From NCBI GenBank assembly GCA_950106755.1, contig OX467092.1:28348582-28412581 (forward strand): DNA of 64,000 bases. Direction: 5' to 3'. The stretch comes from Climacium dendroides. Taxonomy: Eukaryota > Streptophyta > Bryopsida > Hypnales > Climaciaceae. The position numbers were made by a program, and so were the translations under genes. Every line of letters starts with the position of its first letter. Position 1 is the stretch's first letter. The notes below the pieces were generated by a model. That model was not told the DNA's origin. It did no database searches and was given only the letters and a program-made list of their open reading frames with translations. Shown one piece after another: positions 23,451 to 37,121 of the stretch.

Positions 23451-26150
23451 GTGCCCATTGCATTCGTGAGAGCAGGAGGTGTTCTTTCTAAATGGCATTT
23501 GGGTGTGCGGTATACTTGAAATGGCCTCAAACTTTGGGAAGGTTTACAATGCAAATAGTGGCTGATTGTCTATTAGCCTCACTCATGTACAACACGTTAT
23601 TCCAGCAACTTGAAGAATTTGTGAAGTCTTTCCAAACTTCCAAGTTTCCAGCTTGCTTTTGGAATCATGTGTTAGCTAGTTTCTATCTAGGCTCTTTCAA
23701 TCCATTGCAATTTGTATTCGTGCTAAAGAATTTCTCAACTTGAACTTCAAATGCAATTCTATATAGCTAAATTCATGTATCTATTGCAAAGTCATTCACT
23801 AGAAGAAATATGTGTATCGTAATTGGCAAAACCTTTACACATTGGATAGACGACAAGAGTTTGAGGAAATAGGTGCATGATGAAGGACAAGAATGCTTGT
23901 TGTGGTCTAGGTTTTCATTGTGAACATAAGTTGGATGATATTTTTCAAGTTGAAAACATGACATTTTATGACAAGGTGTTGTACCATTGCGTACTTAAAA
24001 TAATATAAGAAATCTACACTACCTAATGTTTCAGATAACAAGTGTGAAGAACAATTGGGTTGTATTCATTTCATTATCTCGATCTCCAAGTAATTATAGG
24101 AGTCCAAGTCGTAGATAGGGGATTCTTTGTGGAAATCCACACAAGGGGCTTGGAGGATAGGTCATTTTGAGTGCGCTTGACAAGTAGATCTCGTGAAGTA
24201 CATTGGAACGGCACCAGCCTAGATTTGGGTTGACCATACCAACGGCGCAAAGAAGCCCCGCCTCGAATCATACAGGTTTTGAGGGTCCTTGAAGTTGGGC
24301 TTTCTAGAATTCTCTTTTCCTTGGGATTGCTAGCTTCATTTTCTATGTCATACTCAAAGCTCAATTGCATTTGATTTATGGTCTGCCTTGTATAAATTTC
24401 AAAACTTTGAATAGATCAAAATGAGACTTAGATTCTTGGAAAACCATGTTGATCAAACCTTATAGTCTCCAAATCCGCATGGTGGATCCTATTGGAAATT
24501 GTTGATTGGCATACATCATTGAGTTGGTTACAAATTGAAATGGTGAAAACTTTCTTAAACTAAATATGGTAATTTGCTCTTAGAGCATCCATTTAAGGAG
24601 GAGAACAAGTCTATGGTGAAAGAAGAGGATGGAAATGTGGTTTCTATATTTTTCATAGAAGCCGAAATGAGCAATAGTTCCGTAGGAAATGAAATTAGAT
24701 TTTTCTGAGCCAAAATGAATTAAAGATAATTTATGCAAGCCTCCGGGGTATAGGTATCTACAAATATTTGTAGACTGTAGCAATGAAGAAGACAAAATGG
24801 ATTGTGAAGAGAGCTACAAAGTCCAAAAAGCCATGAAAGAAGAGTCCAAAATTATGTAGTAAAGTCCTAAATGCATTCAGTTGGAAAGTAAAATCATAAG
24901 TATATAGTTGCCATTTTCTTCAATGAAGATGAGTTCCAAATTACTTTTATATTTTATTCAAGAATACTTGAAAATGATTGTATACCTTCTACAGCTATAG
25001 ATAATGGTTTTTTTTTTTATAATGATTCATTAAATAACACATTTGTGATTATACAACAATTGTAACAAGTATGACGTCAAGAACTCTTCAAAAGAATGCA
25101 TGTTGGAGCACACTTGTGGAGCACATGCACTTTTTGCTAAATTAGAAATGTTGTGTATTGTTTTAGCCCCCTTATACGGGTGATTGAAAATGACCAGGTA
25201 GAAATCAAGTAGACTATTCTACTGTTGAAGTTATTCCATATATTCTAGAAAAGCTACTCAATTTTGCCAACCGCTTTGTGATACACAAGGGTTAACCCGT
25301 AAAGTCCCAAGGCCTCTTTTCCATCAATAACCACTTGAAACTTCTATTTCTATAGCAAAGTGCAAAAATATTTTTTTTCATATTTAACCATAGAATCTTG
25401 TTCTAGACTAGTATAAGAATCTATGGCTAAAATTTTACAAAGTTTGACTGTGTAGATTGCAATATATTGGTTTTAAAATGAAGGAAACAATTTTTTCTAT
25501 ACCTAACTCAACTACATTATTTAGGCTTTAAACCTACATAACTTATTATTTTTGTTGTATTGATTTTGAATTTCTAATTTTATAAGACAAAGAATTGAGT
25601 TGAAAGTCTAAGAATTTTTTTTTTTAAAAACACACTTAGTTTTTTATCATTAAAAAAATTCTTAAGTAGAAGTAGATTCAAAATTGAAGGAAAATCTAAA
25701 TTGTTAATAGCTCTATGATGGAATTGAAATACACTAATCTCAATAGTGAGATTGTTCTAGCAAGAGTTCTTAACCTAGTGAAGCTTTAGTTTTGAAAAAT
25801 TGTAAAAATTGAGGTCAAAAATGAATTTCATAAGTTATTTTTTCAAGAAGATGTTCTAATTGCCCAATATACAAGATTGTCCATAACTTTCACATAACAA
25901 ATCCAAATGGAATAAACCAAAGATTTCCATGTATATAAATATATAATCTATAAAAGAAATTAATTTTACTTTCAGTTTTTTTGAAGTTTTTTTGGCCCAT
26001 TGAACAAAGAAAGAGCTTTTTGTTCCATAACTTTCACTCATAGGCTTTGATTGTAATATAAATTATATTTTTAGAAAGCGAATGTGTTTTTCTATCTTCA
26101 TAAAAAGATTTAGAAAATCATGACAACTATTGAGACCATAGGAGCTTGCC
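23451..26150. other. 3'UTR then gene-poor AT-rich DNA
   Basis: The first few hundred bases are probably AVT1 3'UTR. Beyond that no ORF with recognisable similarity was found; a 98-codon frame at 24074-24370 (-) has no known motif and is not called. Confidence 0.45.
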
Positions 26151-26159
26151 CGAAATCCA

Positions 26160-27420
26160 TTTTGTGTGCCGAGGGAACAATGGGACTTTAGGGGTAACCC
26201 CTTGAACGACCTCGGCTCTCCAGATACAGCACCGTATCCTACTCATACGGTTTGCAGTGAATTTCAAGAAGCACTTTGGAGACGTGATATTGGAGTTTCA
26301 ACCGTATTGATTGTGTATCTATGTTCGTCAGGGCACGAAAAAAAATTTGGTCGCTGTATCACTATCTATCGGCGAAGAATTTTGCGAAAACCATAGCACT
26401 AACACCTCCCGCTGTCTTGTGCGTAAATTTTTCTTTTATACAAAATTTGGGCTTGCGGTGTTGGGAGATCGCTCTGGTGGGTGAGCTTCGTGTGATGCAC
26501 ACAGTGTTCACCAAAAATTTCAATTCAAAATTCGCTGGGGATTCATATGTAGGGCATTCCGAAGTTCCATAGGCGCAGGAGCCGGGTCACTCGGACGTGC
26601 GACGGGCGCTCTCGAACTACGCCCCAATGGGACATCCTTGCTGGACTTTGGAACTTGTACGTGTCGCTCTCATAGTTCGGGAAACTTTTTGAGTTTTACC
26701 GGCTAATTTCCTTCAATTCTCATATTGAACCAGTTTTTTTAGAACTGGTTTTTTTGGCCGATGTTTCCAATTTGCAACCAGTTTTTTTCCCAATTTCTCC
26801 GGCTAGCTTTGAACTAGCCGCCGGGTTTTTCCGAACATTGGTCACTCTCCCGCCTCCCCGCTAGCGATACTCGTGGTGGTCGTGTGGTGGTCGTGTGGCA
26901 GGAGTGTAACTGAATTTGGTACAAAATCCTACTTAGCAAGCTTCCGGGAGGTGGGACGGGTCTAACTACTTCGAACGACAAAGCAGTTGTGACTGAACCA
27001 TACATGTGCAAACTGAAGCCTTTGGGAATGAACCCTAAACTTGAGCAAATTCTATTTCTGATTGCGGCCAACCAAGCTCCGCTCTCTGCTGAAGAATCCT
27101 AAGGTCTGGTCTTCCACCAGAACCCCGCCCTCCCACCTCATCTTGCCAACGAACACTGACATGTCTGCGAAGCTGAACCCGCAACTACAGCAGGTCACCT
27201 TGTATACATATGCGGAGCGGTTTTGTAGCCGATTTCACGTATTATGCTTATTTGCTTGTATTCTGCTCTATATTTCAGGCCATGGAAAGCAGCATTTGAT
27301 GCGCTGCAACAAGGCCTGCAACTTCGTTGTGGAGCTCGAACCCTAATTCCGGCTATTACCTACTCAAATACGCGGAAATACTGCTCATACGGCCACAAAG
27401 GGCCTTGAGTTCGTGACATT
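26160..27420. other. GC-richer island of unknown nature
   Basis: About 1.25 kb with clearly higher GC than the AT-rich DNA on either side, with sharp edges. It contains short repeats (GTGGTCGTGTGGTGGTCGTGTGG at about 26873-26896). No long ORF, LTR or TIR was recognised. Possibly a solo LTR, SINE cluster or gene relic. Confidence 0.35.
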
Positions 27421-30400
27421 TAGGAATTAATGATTGTTGTCTTTCTTTCTCCTTCATTCTCTTCTTCCAAGTTCCAATACATTTTTCCACACTTCACCGT
27501 GCTCTTGCCCTTCTAGTTCCCTATGCCTCTAAATGCCCTCCGATAAGGCTTAACCCACAAATGATGTTGCAAACATTTTTTGGCCGATGAATGACAAAGA
27601 ATCCTTCTATGTAGGACAAAAGTGCAAGTATTCATCTTCCAAATTTTGTGTGAAAAGGGAAGGTCTTCTATAGTAGTTTGACTTCCAATGAATACTTTTG
27701 GATATTTTTAAACCAATGGTTCCCACTATACCAAAATAGATGATTTCCATGATCATGAGTCTGTCCTTTAAGGGTTAAGTGAGGTTGAAAGTTGCAAAAT
27801 TTTGTCCTTCAAAGAAACTCACTTAACTATTAAAATTTGTAGCATTGCCATTCTTTTTTCACCACTATTGCGTTATTATGTTACTTCCTTTACTATTGTA
27901 AGCCCAATGTAGTCTATGTAAAATGTCAAAAAAAATTTCCATTGTTTTGTAACTCGAGGGTCACTTAGAGTGTCTATTAAAAACCATGTGTAAACAAAAC
28001 TTTGGACCCCCTATATACTTTTTGAATTTTAAATAAAATGAAATGAAAAAAATATGAATAGATTTTTCTACTTTGAAAGTTTATGTTTTGATTTATTGAT
28101 ATTTGATTTATTAATAATAATTAGTTACAAATAACTTTCACATCCCTATATTATATAAGAAAAAATTGGCTAAAAAATGAACAATTTCTAAAAATAATTC
28201 TCTATTGAAAGCTCATTTTGAGTTGAATATTGATGCAATGGTCATCTAAATGTGTTCTCTAAAAATATTTGAGTTAAAAAAACATGTCATTTTAGTGCAT
28301 TTTTAACCTCTTCTACAAATCATTCCATATTTTATTTGAGTTTGAAATTTTGGAAGTAGAATCCTATAGTCATTAGTAAACAATGATCAAAATTTGAAGT
28401 CAAAATTATAGTTTATTAGAAACCACTTGTTCGCACGTGGTTTATTGTAGTAGAACTAAGTGCCCCCTTATGAGTTTTGTAACCATATTTATTAAAAACC
28501 TTTGGAGGACACAACCTATAATCAAGGTAATTATTAAAATGCTCCAATTATTGAACAAATAGGTGTATTCTTTGTTTCTACAATAAACAATGAAGTCATT
28601 CATGTAACACTTTTAATCCTCATTGTCTTTTAAAGGTTAATCACTAAACCAAGTTAGAATATTGTTCATTAATAGCAGGTTTTTGCATGCACTGAAACTT
28701 GGATGTACTAAAGAGTGCATTCCGTGCCCTAAACTCTAAATCTTAAAAATTTACATGCATCTCCTTAATGTGTTACATTGGGAAAACAAATATTTCACTT
28801 GACCATACCCACTTCCTATAAGCTACAATCAATCAAACCCTTGCCCACTTGCTCATAGAATTTTTATTTTTTGTATGGAATTTGATTGACTAGGTTTCTC
28901 TCCAAAGACAGTAGAGTTAATCATAAAGTGCCAAAAATGATGACCCAAAAGTTGAAGTTTGAGAAAAAAACATTAGGAAAAATTAAAAGCCTTAAAAGGG
29001 CCATTAAGAAAAGGTTTCCTAAGCTATGAACAAGCACAATGCTAGCAAAATTATTTAATGTTAACAAAATAAAAATTAATTAATTATAAAATTATATAAA
29101 TTATAAAAAATAATTATAATAATTTTTTTGAATAAAATAAAAATAAAAATATGAAATAATCATAATTTGTTGTAGCAATAGTAGTACTACATCAAACTAT
29201 TAGAGTTTTGTAATATTGGATTTAATTTAAAAATAAAAATTCTTAATCATTTTTTATATTTGAATTTTTTTTTATAAACCTATCCTGCACCATCCAGACC
29301 CTACCATTTTCTGAAAAAATAAAATAAAAATAAATAGAAAAATAGAAAAATATTTTTTTATTTTTTTATTTATTAGGCCAGCATTCTCCGCTGTTGAGGA
29401 TGACAACCCTCTTTATTAATCAAACTTTTGTAATGATAGGATGAAATTCCTTGAAGCACCAAAACTCAAGTTTGATAGAAATTAGTATTGTGTTCTTTTG
29501 TACTATTTTTAATTAAGCCTTCTTTTAATCCCTTGTACAAATTAGGGTGGACTTTACAATCAATTCTAATCTACAGTGAGCATTTTTTGAAATGTTTGAC
29601 TTTGAAAAATCACCCGACCTAGAATTTTTATTCAAATAAAAGCTTTTTGGGAGATATGGAAAGAAATCTTAATAAACTATTTAGAAAAAATTCAAATTTC
29701 AAAAATTGAATCTTTTTGGTATCCAATCACTCCTTGAAGTTGATTAGCAACCTTTAAACGTGCCTTTAAATGGTTGATTGGACATTTAGGGATTAATCCA
29801 TGAGTCACCTTGTAGTGCACTTTATCAATTTTTCATTCCTAATCTTTATTAAAATTTTAGCTATAAAAATGATCCTTTTTGAACTTGAGTCTAAAAGTGT
29901 TGTTTTTCAAAATTGGTTTTTATTCCAATTTGAAATTTGGAAAATTCTTAAAATCAAGTATTTTGCAATTTGAACTATGGATATATATCCACAATCTTCT
30001 AATTTTATTTTATTTTATTATAGGAAGACAAAAAATTGATTTACATCATGATTTTACTTTGTACATCTGATATGTAATTATAGAGATAATTTCAAAGTTT
30101 TAAAGCATTTTTTGTATTTCATATAAATGTTATCCACTTTTTATTTTTAAATTCACAATAATTTCAAATTTTTATATAAACATGAATTCATTTTTTCTTA
30201 TAGGTTTCATGTTATTTCATTTATGGAAACCTTTTTCTAAAACCTTTTTGCTAGATCATTTCCATTTTGATTACATATTAATCTTGGTAGTTCAAGGAAT
30301 TATATATTCTAATTGATGTACAAGTCACTAGTCTTACTAAAACATTCTTGACATTAGGTAAGTTCAAAAATGGATCATCTAAGGGCAAGGAGGCATTTGT

Positions 30401-32590
30401 ACAAGAATGTAATAACAGAAATATTATTGAAATATTTTTGTTATACATAGAAACAAAAAGCACTTATAAAGCAATTTTTAGAATATTTTTGAAACCTAAA
30501 TATAATTACCTATGCATTTTGGAAGTGGCAACCATGTAGATTGATATTTTAGCTTATAGACTACAACAAAGATGAATAGAAATGCAATTGCAAAGAGAGG
30601 AAGTTAGTTGAAGAAATGACATGTACCATACTTGGGATGCTCTAGTGAATTATGAATGCTTGTCCTCCAAATAATTAAAAATGGAGCAATAAATTAAATA
30701 AAGATGCTTGCTAAGAAATCCAGAGTGCTTTTATAAAGCTTGACAAGTCACTATTGAAGCACAAAAATGGTACATAAAAGAGCATTGATAATAAAGAATT
30801 GTGTTGCAAAAGCACCAAAAATGGCCTATAGGGTTAAGAAAATGGCATTCAAAGCAATCAAAAACCACCCATTACTTAGCAACTGCATTGAATTGAAATT
30901 TGAATTTTTAAGAAAATCTATTGCCCAAACATTGCCACGTCTTGCACTCCCCCTATGTTTCCACCGTCCGCTTTTTTGGCAAGGCCTATGCTAAGAGCAA
31001 GCATTTGAAATGGACAGATTCTCAGTGATGAAGATCCATTGCGCCCCTCTTGTCACCTTCATTTGGTACTTGCTTTGGTTCTTCGAGTATTTGGCACTGG
31101 CCCTGCTCCTCTTTGCATTTCAATCACTATATGGCAATAATCCTCCATAGCGTTTTAAAATTCACTTTGATGACTATTGCATATCGCCACCCATCTCTTC
31201 TTTTGAGCATGCTAATAGATTCTCACATATTCTCTTCATTTTGAAACTAATGCTTAACTACTAGTTCCTCCTCAATTGTACTGCTAGTATTTCTAACGTT
31301 GTCACTATCTATCTTATTGTATAGGTACTCTTTATTCATGCCTTCCTATAAGCACATGTTGGTCTTGTCCTATGCAAATAACTTCTCTTCTTTGTCTTTT
31401 AGTTGTGGTTGCTTTCAACGGAAATGCAAGGTTCTAGAGAAACTAATAGGTGCAACACTTGTTGTTGTAGACGCCGACCATGGCATTGGCTATGAAATGT
31501 ACTAATGTAGGATCTCTAGAGGGGAAAAAATGCAAACGCATGCTAGAGCTACTACTGATTGAAACTATTGCCCTTCAACTACTGCCACACTTCTTGTAAG
31601 ACAAGTACACTTCTAGGATCCTCTCCTCTTTTCTTGGCTCTCCTCCTTTATATTACTAGTTGTTGGTTCTATCTACAGATTAGAGGTATAACACCATAGT
31701 AAGGGGCCTTACATCTTGCAACTAGGACATTAGCTTGTATTGCATCATGTAGTCTTTGTCCTTGAGCCTTTACATTTTTCACACTCCATTGTTTTTTGTC
31801 TCTTTTTAGATCTAGCAATCTTTGCCTATGCTAGTTTGGCTTTCAATTTTTCTTTTTTTTCAATGCCTTCTATTTTTAATGGCTTATTTTCTAACCGTCT
31901 TTTTTCTCTTTCTACTACAGTTGTCTCTTTCTTCTCTACCACTTCTTCAAGATGCCTAATGTGTTCTTCTTGCATTAGAAGTATAGACTTCTCATAATCC
32001 ACCTACAGTTCCATTCTTCTTCTAGACATGCGAGGCAATTCTACATGCGGTACCTCCAATAAATCATGAAAATTGTTTTTTTGTGAATGTTGCCTTACAA
32101 GGATTGATTTAGTACATGGCTACCTTCTCCCTACTTTGTTGTCACGTTGCACTTGCCCTAATTCACTATCTTCTTGCACTTTGTTTGCTCCGTCTTCTTC
32201 ATCTTCTAATACTACAAGACCTACTCCATCTATGCACTCAGTTTTGTCATTGGAATCAATTTCCATATAATATTAGGTACACTCAAGAAGGTCCTCTATA
32301 ATCTCTTCAAATATTTCTTGGATTTCCCATTCATCAAGTTACAATTTTGGATTAAATGCACAAGAGTTGTCTTCCTTGGTTCCACCACTTATATCTCCTA
32401 CTATTCTAATATAAACCTCACTTGGACCCATTTTTGAGTAAGTTTATGGCAGATGCATTTATTGGATAGATACTAGTAACCTTAAACCCTTTAGTTATGT
32501 TGTCAACAGATAAAGCTCTTCTCAAACTATGTACTACCCATTGTACTAAGTCCTCTTTTATAGGCATTTGGCCTTTGTGACTAACTATCC
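27421..32590. other. AT-rich intergenic DNA
   Basis: No supported gene. 29.0-29.4 kb is made of A/T runs. Short ORFs at 30.3-32.3 kb show no domain. Confidence 0.45.
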
Positions 32591-32599
32591 ATTTATCCT

Positions 32600-33310
32600 T
32601 GTATGTCTAAAATGCAAGTTTGAATGGCTTAAAGCAAGTGATGTCCAATGGCAATAAAGCATAGGACATGTGAGATGGAAAAGTAAGTAAGTCTAATTCC
32701 TTATTCATAGCTAACTTAATCACCTCCAATGTAATGTGGGACTTATGTCCATCTAGTATCAATAAGTGTCTATTGGTGGAAGATAGACCATAATTCTCCT
32801 CAAGAATTTGGACAAAGTGATGTATCCAAGCTTTGAATAAGACATAAATCATCCTTGCCTTGGGTTGCATTGACAATGCAACCCCACCTTGACTTATTTT
32901 CCTAAGGTAATTCCTTATCTTTTTTTGCCTAAAAATGTAAAAGTATAGGGTAATTTCTCCTTTGGCATTGATGCAAGCCAAGACAGAAATCTACTCTCTC
33001 TAGTCAGGAGTCACCATATATACGTTTCTAGAACCTTTTGGGGCAATGATATAGCCACCACCATCCTTCCCTGTTTGGGCTCCAGTTTCATCAGAGTTCC
33101 AAATTTATTCTAATTGGTAATTGTGACTATCATAAAGCACTTGTAGATTGTTGTAAAACGATGCTACATTTTTTTGACATAAATTTTTTGTTCATTTTTG
33201 TTGTAGGGCTTGAGCTTTTTTTATTACTAATTTTGAGTGTTTTTTTTTAAAGCACTTGATCCAACTAAGGCCAAGGACACCATCTTTGAAAGGTGTTAGT
33301 TTGGATTGAG
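32600..33310 (-). pseudogene. pogo-like (DDE_1) transposase fragment
   Basis: Minus strand. A decayed N-terminal piece (SWIKCFKKKHSKL..., NVASFYNNLQVLYDSHNY) leads into WNSDETG (first catalytic Asp) and GSRNVYMVTPD. The clean segment 32981-32607 follows, with SVLACINAKGE, MQPKARM, the second Asp in HLLILDGHKSH and the third in LLPLDITCFKPFK. Pogo/jerky family (Tc1-mariner superfamily) enzymes cut and paste DNA at TA sites. At least three in-frame stops (TAG/TAA) lie in the 33000-33120 part. The N-terminal DNA-binding HTH and the element ends were not located. Confidence 0.8.
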
Positions 33311-34639
33311 TGAGAATTCCTACCTTCTCTCTCAATTGTCAATAGTTAGAAGAAAACCTAGGCTTTTCATTTTCATCAAGTAATCTACTAATTGTGCTTC
33401 TTCTTCATGAGTTAGAAGATCCATTTTTCCCTCCTCTACATCGTAGTTCCAAAAATGTGATTTCTCAAAGTAGAAGATATATTGTTCTCCCTAGCAGCAC
33501 CTCTAATGGACATACCGATAGTGGCGCAGATAGCCATTGTTGTTGCTGTTAGAGAAGTTGGAGAACTGCATGGCCACCTCTGTCGTGCCTACCTATTGTT
33601 TTAGGTGCATGACAAGTCCAACCCCAACTTTTGTTGCACTTCTTTGTTCTTGCGTTTCTTCTGGAATGACTTGTTCACCCTCTTCATCAAAAAAATCTGC
33701 AACTTCTTCTACTCTTGTGTGTGGAAGAGTCTGATAGCGATCCTGACCATAGAACAAACAACTTTGTTGAGGCAAATTTGCATTGCTATCTAGCCTTTCA
33801 AATTTCTCCATTTCATTGAATCACTCTTGGTCTTCTTCTCTTTTAGCCCAATTGAACAATTTGTAATTTTGCTCCTCTCTAAACTCGTCCTCATCTTCAT
33901 AGAACTAAGATTCATTGCTCTCCAAACTCTTTTGCCTTTCCCAACTCTCTTCATCTCCCTCATTGCCTTCCTCAGAGGTATTACTTCTACTCATCTTTCT
34001 AGGATGGACTACAATCTCAATTAAACTCAATTCAATGTGATATGATGATTACTATCCAAGCAATGTGTGCAATCTTACTCTTGTAAATTGGCCAAAGCTA
34101 CAAAATTCCACCTCTACCTTCTCCATACATGGCTTGTGAAAATGGAGGTGAAATAGCCATGTCTTAGGAAGGAATTAATTAAAAAAATTTAATGGCATTT
34201 ATTCTCTTTAATAAAGTAGTACACGACGCTTTCTAAAACCAATGGCTACAACAATTGAAAAGAAAGCCCTCATACTTTAGAACAACTCTACAATCTTAAT
34301 TTAATTGCATAATTTAAATTCTAAATTTTTAATGTCCTTTTTTGGCCCTACTAAAATTGTCCAAACTTCATTTCTATTCAATTCACTACAAATCATCAAT
34401 AAATTTTTACTACAGACAATGAAGTGCATTCACTAATTACAAAAGGTACTTTCTAATACATTCAAGACTTCAAACCAATTATCTCCGAGTTAGGATGCAT
34501 TGTGCTCATTGTACTTTGTTGCTTTCCCGCTTTGAAGTTATAGGATGTAGTGTAGAGGAGTCACTGTGAACTTGAATATCACTCGTATGCAACTGCTATA
34601 TGACTTCTATGACTACAGCCCACCGGTATGGCTATCTCG
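33311..34639. other. no supported gene
   Basis: Probably the remainder of the pogo-like element and its flank. A 72-codon acidic frame (33811-33593, -) has no known motif. Confidence 0.35.
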
Positions 34640-35115
34640 TGATTGAAAAATGACTTGACTGCCACTGCCATGCGCAGATACAATGCCACCTACACCCTAT
34701 GCAGCCGTGACTGTACGACGACTAAAAAATTACTGGCCACGTGTCCACCTTGCTCCAATTGCAAAATATCATTCGTACTAAAAAATGACTTGAAAATGAC
34801 TTCGACCATGGTCGTCCACGTCACATTTGGCATGGGTCGGCCATGACTCCATTATCACTAGAATGTGACTAGTGATCGACATGTCCACCTCAGATTTATA
34901 ACAGGTCTCCCATTACTACAAAATGACTAGTAAATGACTATCTGCATCTGAATCCACGTTGGATTTTTCAAGGGTCACTACTTACTCAAAAATGACTGCT
35001 GAATGACTGATGATGTGGAAGTCCATATCAGATTCCGAATGGGTCAGTCCTTCCTCAGAAATGACTGAAGAACGACTGCCGACGTGGTTGTCTACGTCAG
35101 CCGCCACCAAATCAA
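34640..35115 (+). repeat. degenerate ~68-bp tandem repeat array (subterminal)
   Basis: About seven imperfect units built on ACTANAAAATGACTNNTGAATGACT followed by a CCACGTC...GATT part. The array leads into the CACTA-like terminus at 35219-35367, matching the subterminal repeats that CACTA transposases bind. Confidence 0.65.
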
Positions 35116-35218
35116 TCACTTGCCACATGGCATCGGAGTCCACATTTTCTTTAAGTCTTTATCTTTCTAGCCTCATGCATTACAAGTTTCATCCAAAACC
35201 CCATCCAAGTTCACAATG

Positions 35219-35367
35219 GATGGTGATAATACATGGGCAGTCATTTATGAATATGACTTGTCCACTATGACTCTAGGGTCCAAAGTCTCCCTACAGTCAT
35301 TTTTGTCCACTATGACTCCTAGGTAGTCATTCTTCGTAGTCATTTATACACTGTTTTTTTTGTAGTG
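35219..35367 (+). repeat. CACTA-like terminus, copy 2
   Basis: Similar to 16160-16307. It ends TTTTTTTTGTAGTG, the complement of CACTACAAAAA. The gypsy RT reading frame begins immediately afterwards, so the element most likely inserted into the pol gene, whose 5' part is not seen here. Confidence 0.6.
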
Positions 35368-35369
35368 TG

Positions 35370-35811
35370 GATATCTTTCAAGACTTCCTTAAACATTTCT
35401 TGGAGGTCTTCATCGATGATTTTGCTATTTTCAGCAAGTAGAGTGACCACTTCACTTACCTCCGGAAAACGTTTCAGCAATGCCGGGAGACCAAGCTAAA
35501 GCTACACCCGGGTAAGTGTTTCTTTGGTTTGGCATCCGGACTGTTGTTGGGACATGTGGTCAGCCGGAGAGGGATTGAAGTGGACCTGGACAAATTCCGA
35601 GTCATGATCGGACTTTTGCCACCCAAGAATCTCTGGGAGCTACGCGGATTCCTTGGGTGTGTGGGGTACTACCGGAGATTCATTGAAGGATATGCTCGGC
35701 TAGCTAGTCCATTGATGGAACTGCTCAAAAAGCAAATGGATTACGAATGGACGGAGGCTAGGCAACATTCGTTTGAAAAGCTGAAAAAGAGGTTAGTCTT
35801 AGCTTCGATTC
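35370..35811 (+). pseudogene. reverse transcriptase 3' part, second gypsy element
   Basis: Open from the CACTA-like border: FLNIFLEVFIDDFAIFS (catalytic IDD), one TAG, then DHFTYLRKTFQQCRETKLKL, HPGKCFFG, GHVVSRRGIEVD, LRGFLGCVGYYRRFIEGYARL and SPLMELLKK. It stops dead at 35811 in the RT connection, exactly at the TG of inserted unit C. The frame resumes at 39487. CCGG-rich composition matches units A-E, so it may be the autonomous partner of those units. Confidence 0.85.
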
Positions 35812-37121
35812 TGTAGTGATTAGTCGGATCAGTATTCCTCCAATTAGCTCTTAATTTCTACTAAAGACCAACTTAGAGTAAACCGCTCCGGAATCGTTTC
35901 CACGAGGACTTAAGGCTCGTGGATCTAGGCTAACTCGGTTTAAGCTTTTCATTCCGCCTTTTCTTTCTAATCCGGACCAAAGGTCCGGTCTGGCTACTAG
36001 TGCGGTAGTGTCCGATAGGTTCTGGAAAATTCCGGAACCCGTTCAATTGCCCCTTCCGGGATCCTTGAGTTTAGATGATAAGTGGCTAGATCCACCGTCC
36101 AGATATTTACCGTGTCCGGAAACACTAACTATCTCCCTCTCTCTTCTCTCTCTTGACCTCTAGTACTAATGCTAACTTAATTTTAGGGACCGGAAATATC
36201 TTACTGTTCCGTCACCTCACAAATCCGGAAGGCTTACTGGACCAGGTCACGTAGGGACGGTCAAGGACTACAACGACATTCTAGTATTAAACCAACACTG
36301 AGCCTCCCATTGATTGGGTGGACATCCTTGCACTTTCTTGGGCGTTACACCGGAGCTTTGACTCCTTCTATGGGGGAATTCCGATATTCGGAATTTGGAT
36401 CACGTCTTACAAACTCCCATACACGGAAGCTGCTCTCAGACTCTTAGACATCTTCATACACGAGGCAGTGTCCTCCCCTTAGGCTATACCGGCATTCAGA
36501 CAGGTAGCACACTAACATTTCCTCCGGAATAATCCGGTTGATCCCCCCATCAAACCAATGACATCAGGAACCACTCACAACATCGACACTTGCTAATCAA
36601 GGTAAGTTCTCAGCATCCGGAAAAGGCACGAATGGACCCACATCCATACAAATATGCACCAAGTATAAGAAGAAAGAGAATGGAATACCTCCAAATGCTT
36701 TGAATTAAGTTCAAAGGTACACACTAAAAATCATGTGGTGAGTGAGTGACCACAAAGGTTCATCAAAACCTAACTTACACTAAACCTGACATCATCTCAA
36801 AATCACACAAAACACTCCTACTGGTCTGCTAGATTTCCGGTAATCTTTAGATCCTATAAATCCGAATTGGTGACCAGACTCCGGCACTGTTACAAGTATG
36901 TACAAAACTACTTCCTATTTTTTCGCATCCTATTCCTTAGGAAGAATAATTTCTTTTAACAAGTCTTGGTATATCTTCTTCCGGCTACTCTCCGGAGGAA
37001 ACACACTAGGGACAGTTGCTGCCCAATTTGAACCTGTAGAGATATCGGTTCCTTTGTCTGCACTCTGGGTTCCGGCTACTGGAACTTCCGGACTTCTCTG
37101 GGAATCTCTCCGGGTAAACTT

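Noticed and set aside
24074..24370. 98-codon ORF on the minus strand
   Set aside because: No motif, no paralog in the window, and AT-rich context; probably chance.
33593..33811. Acidic 72-codon ORF as part of the pogo-like transposase
   Set aside because: Lies upstream of the recognisable domain in the same strand but shows no HTH or CENP-B-like motif.
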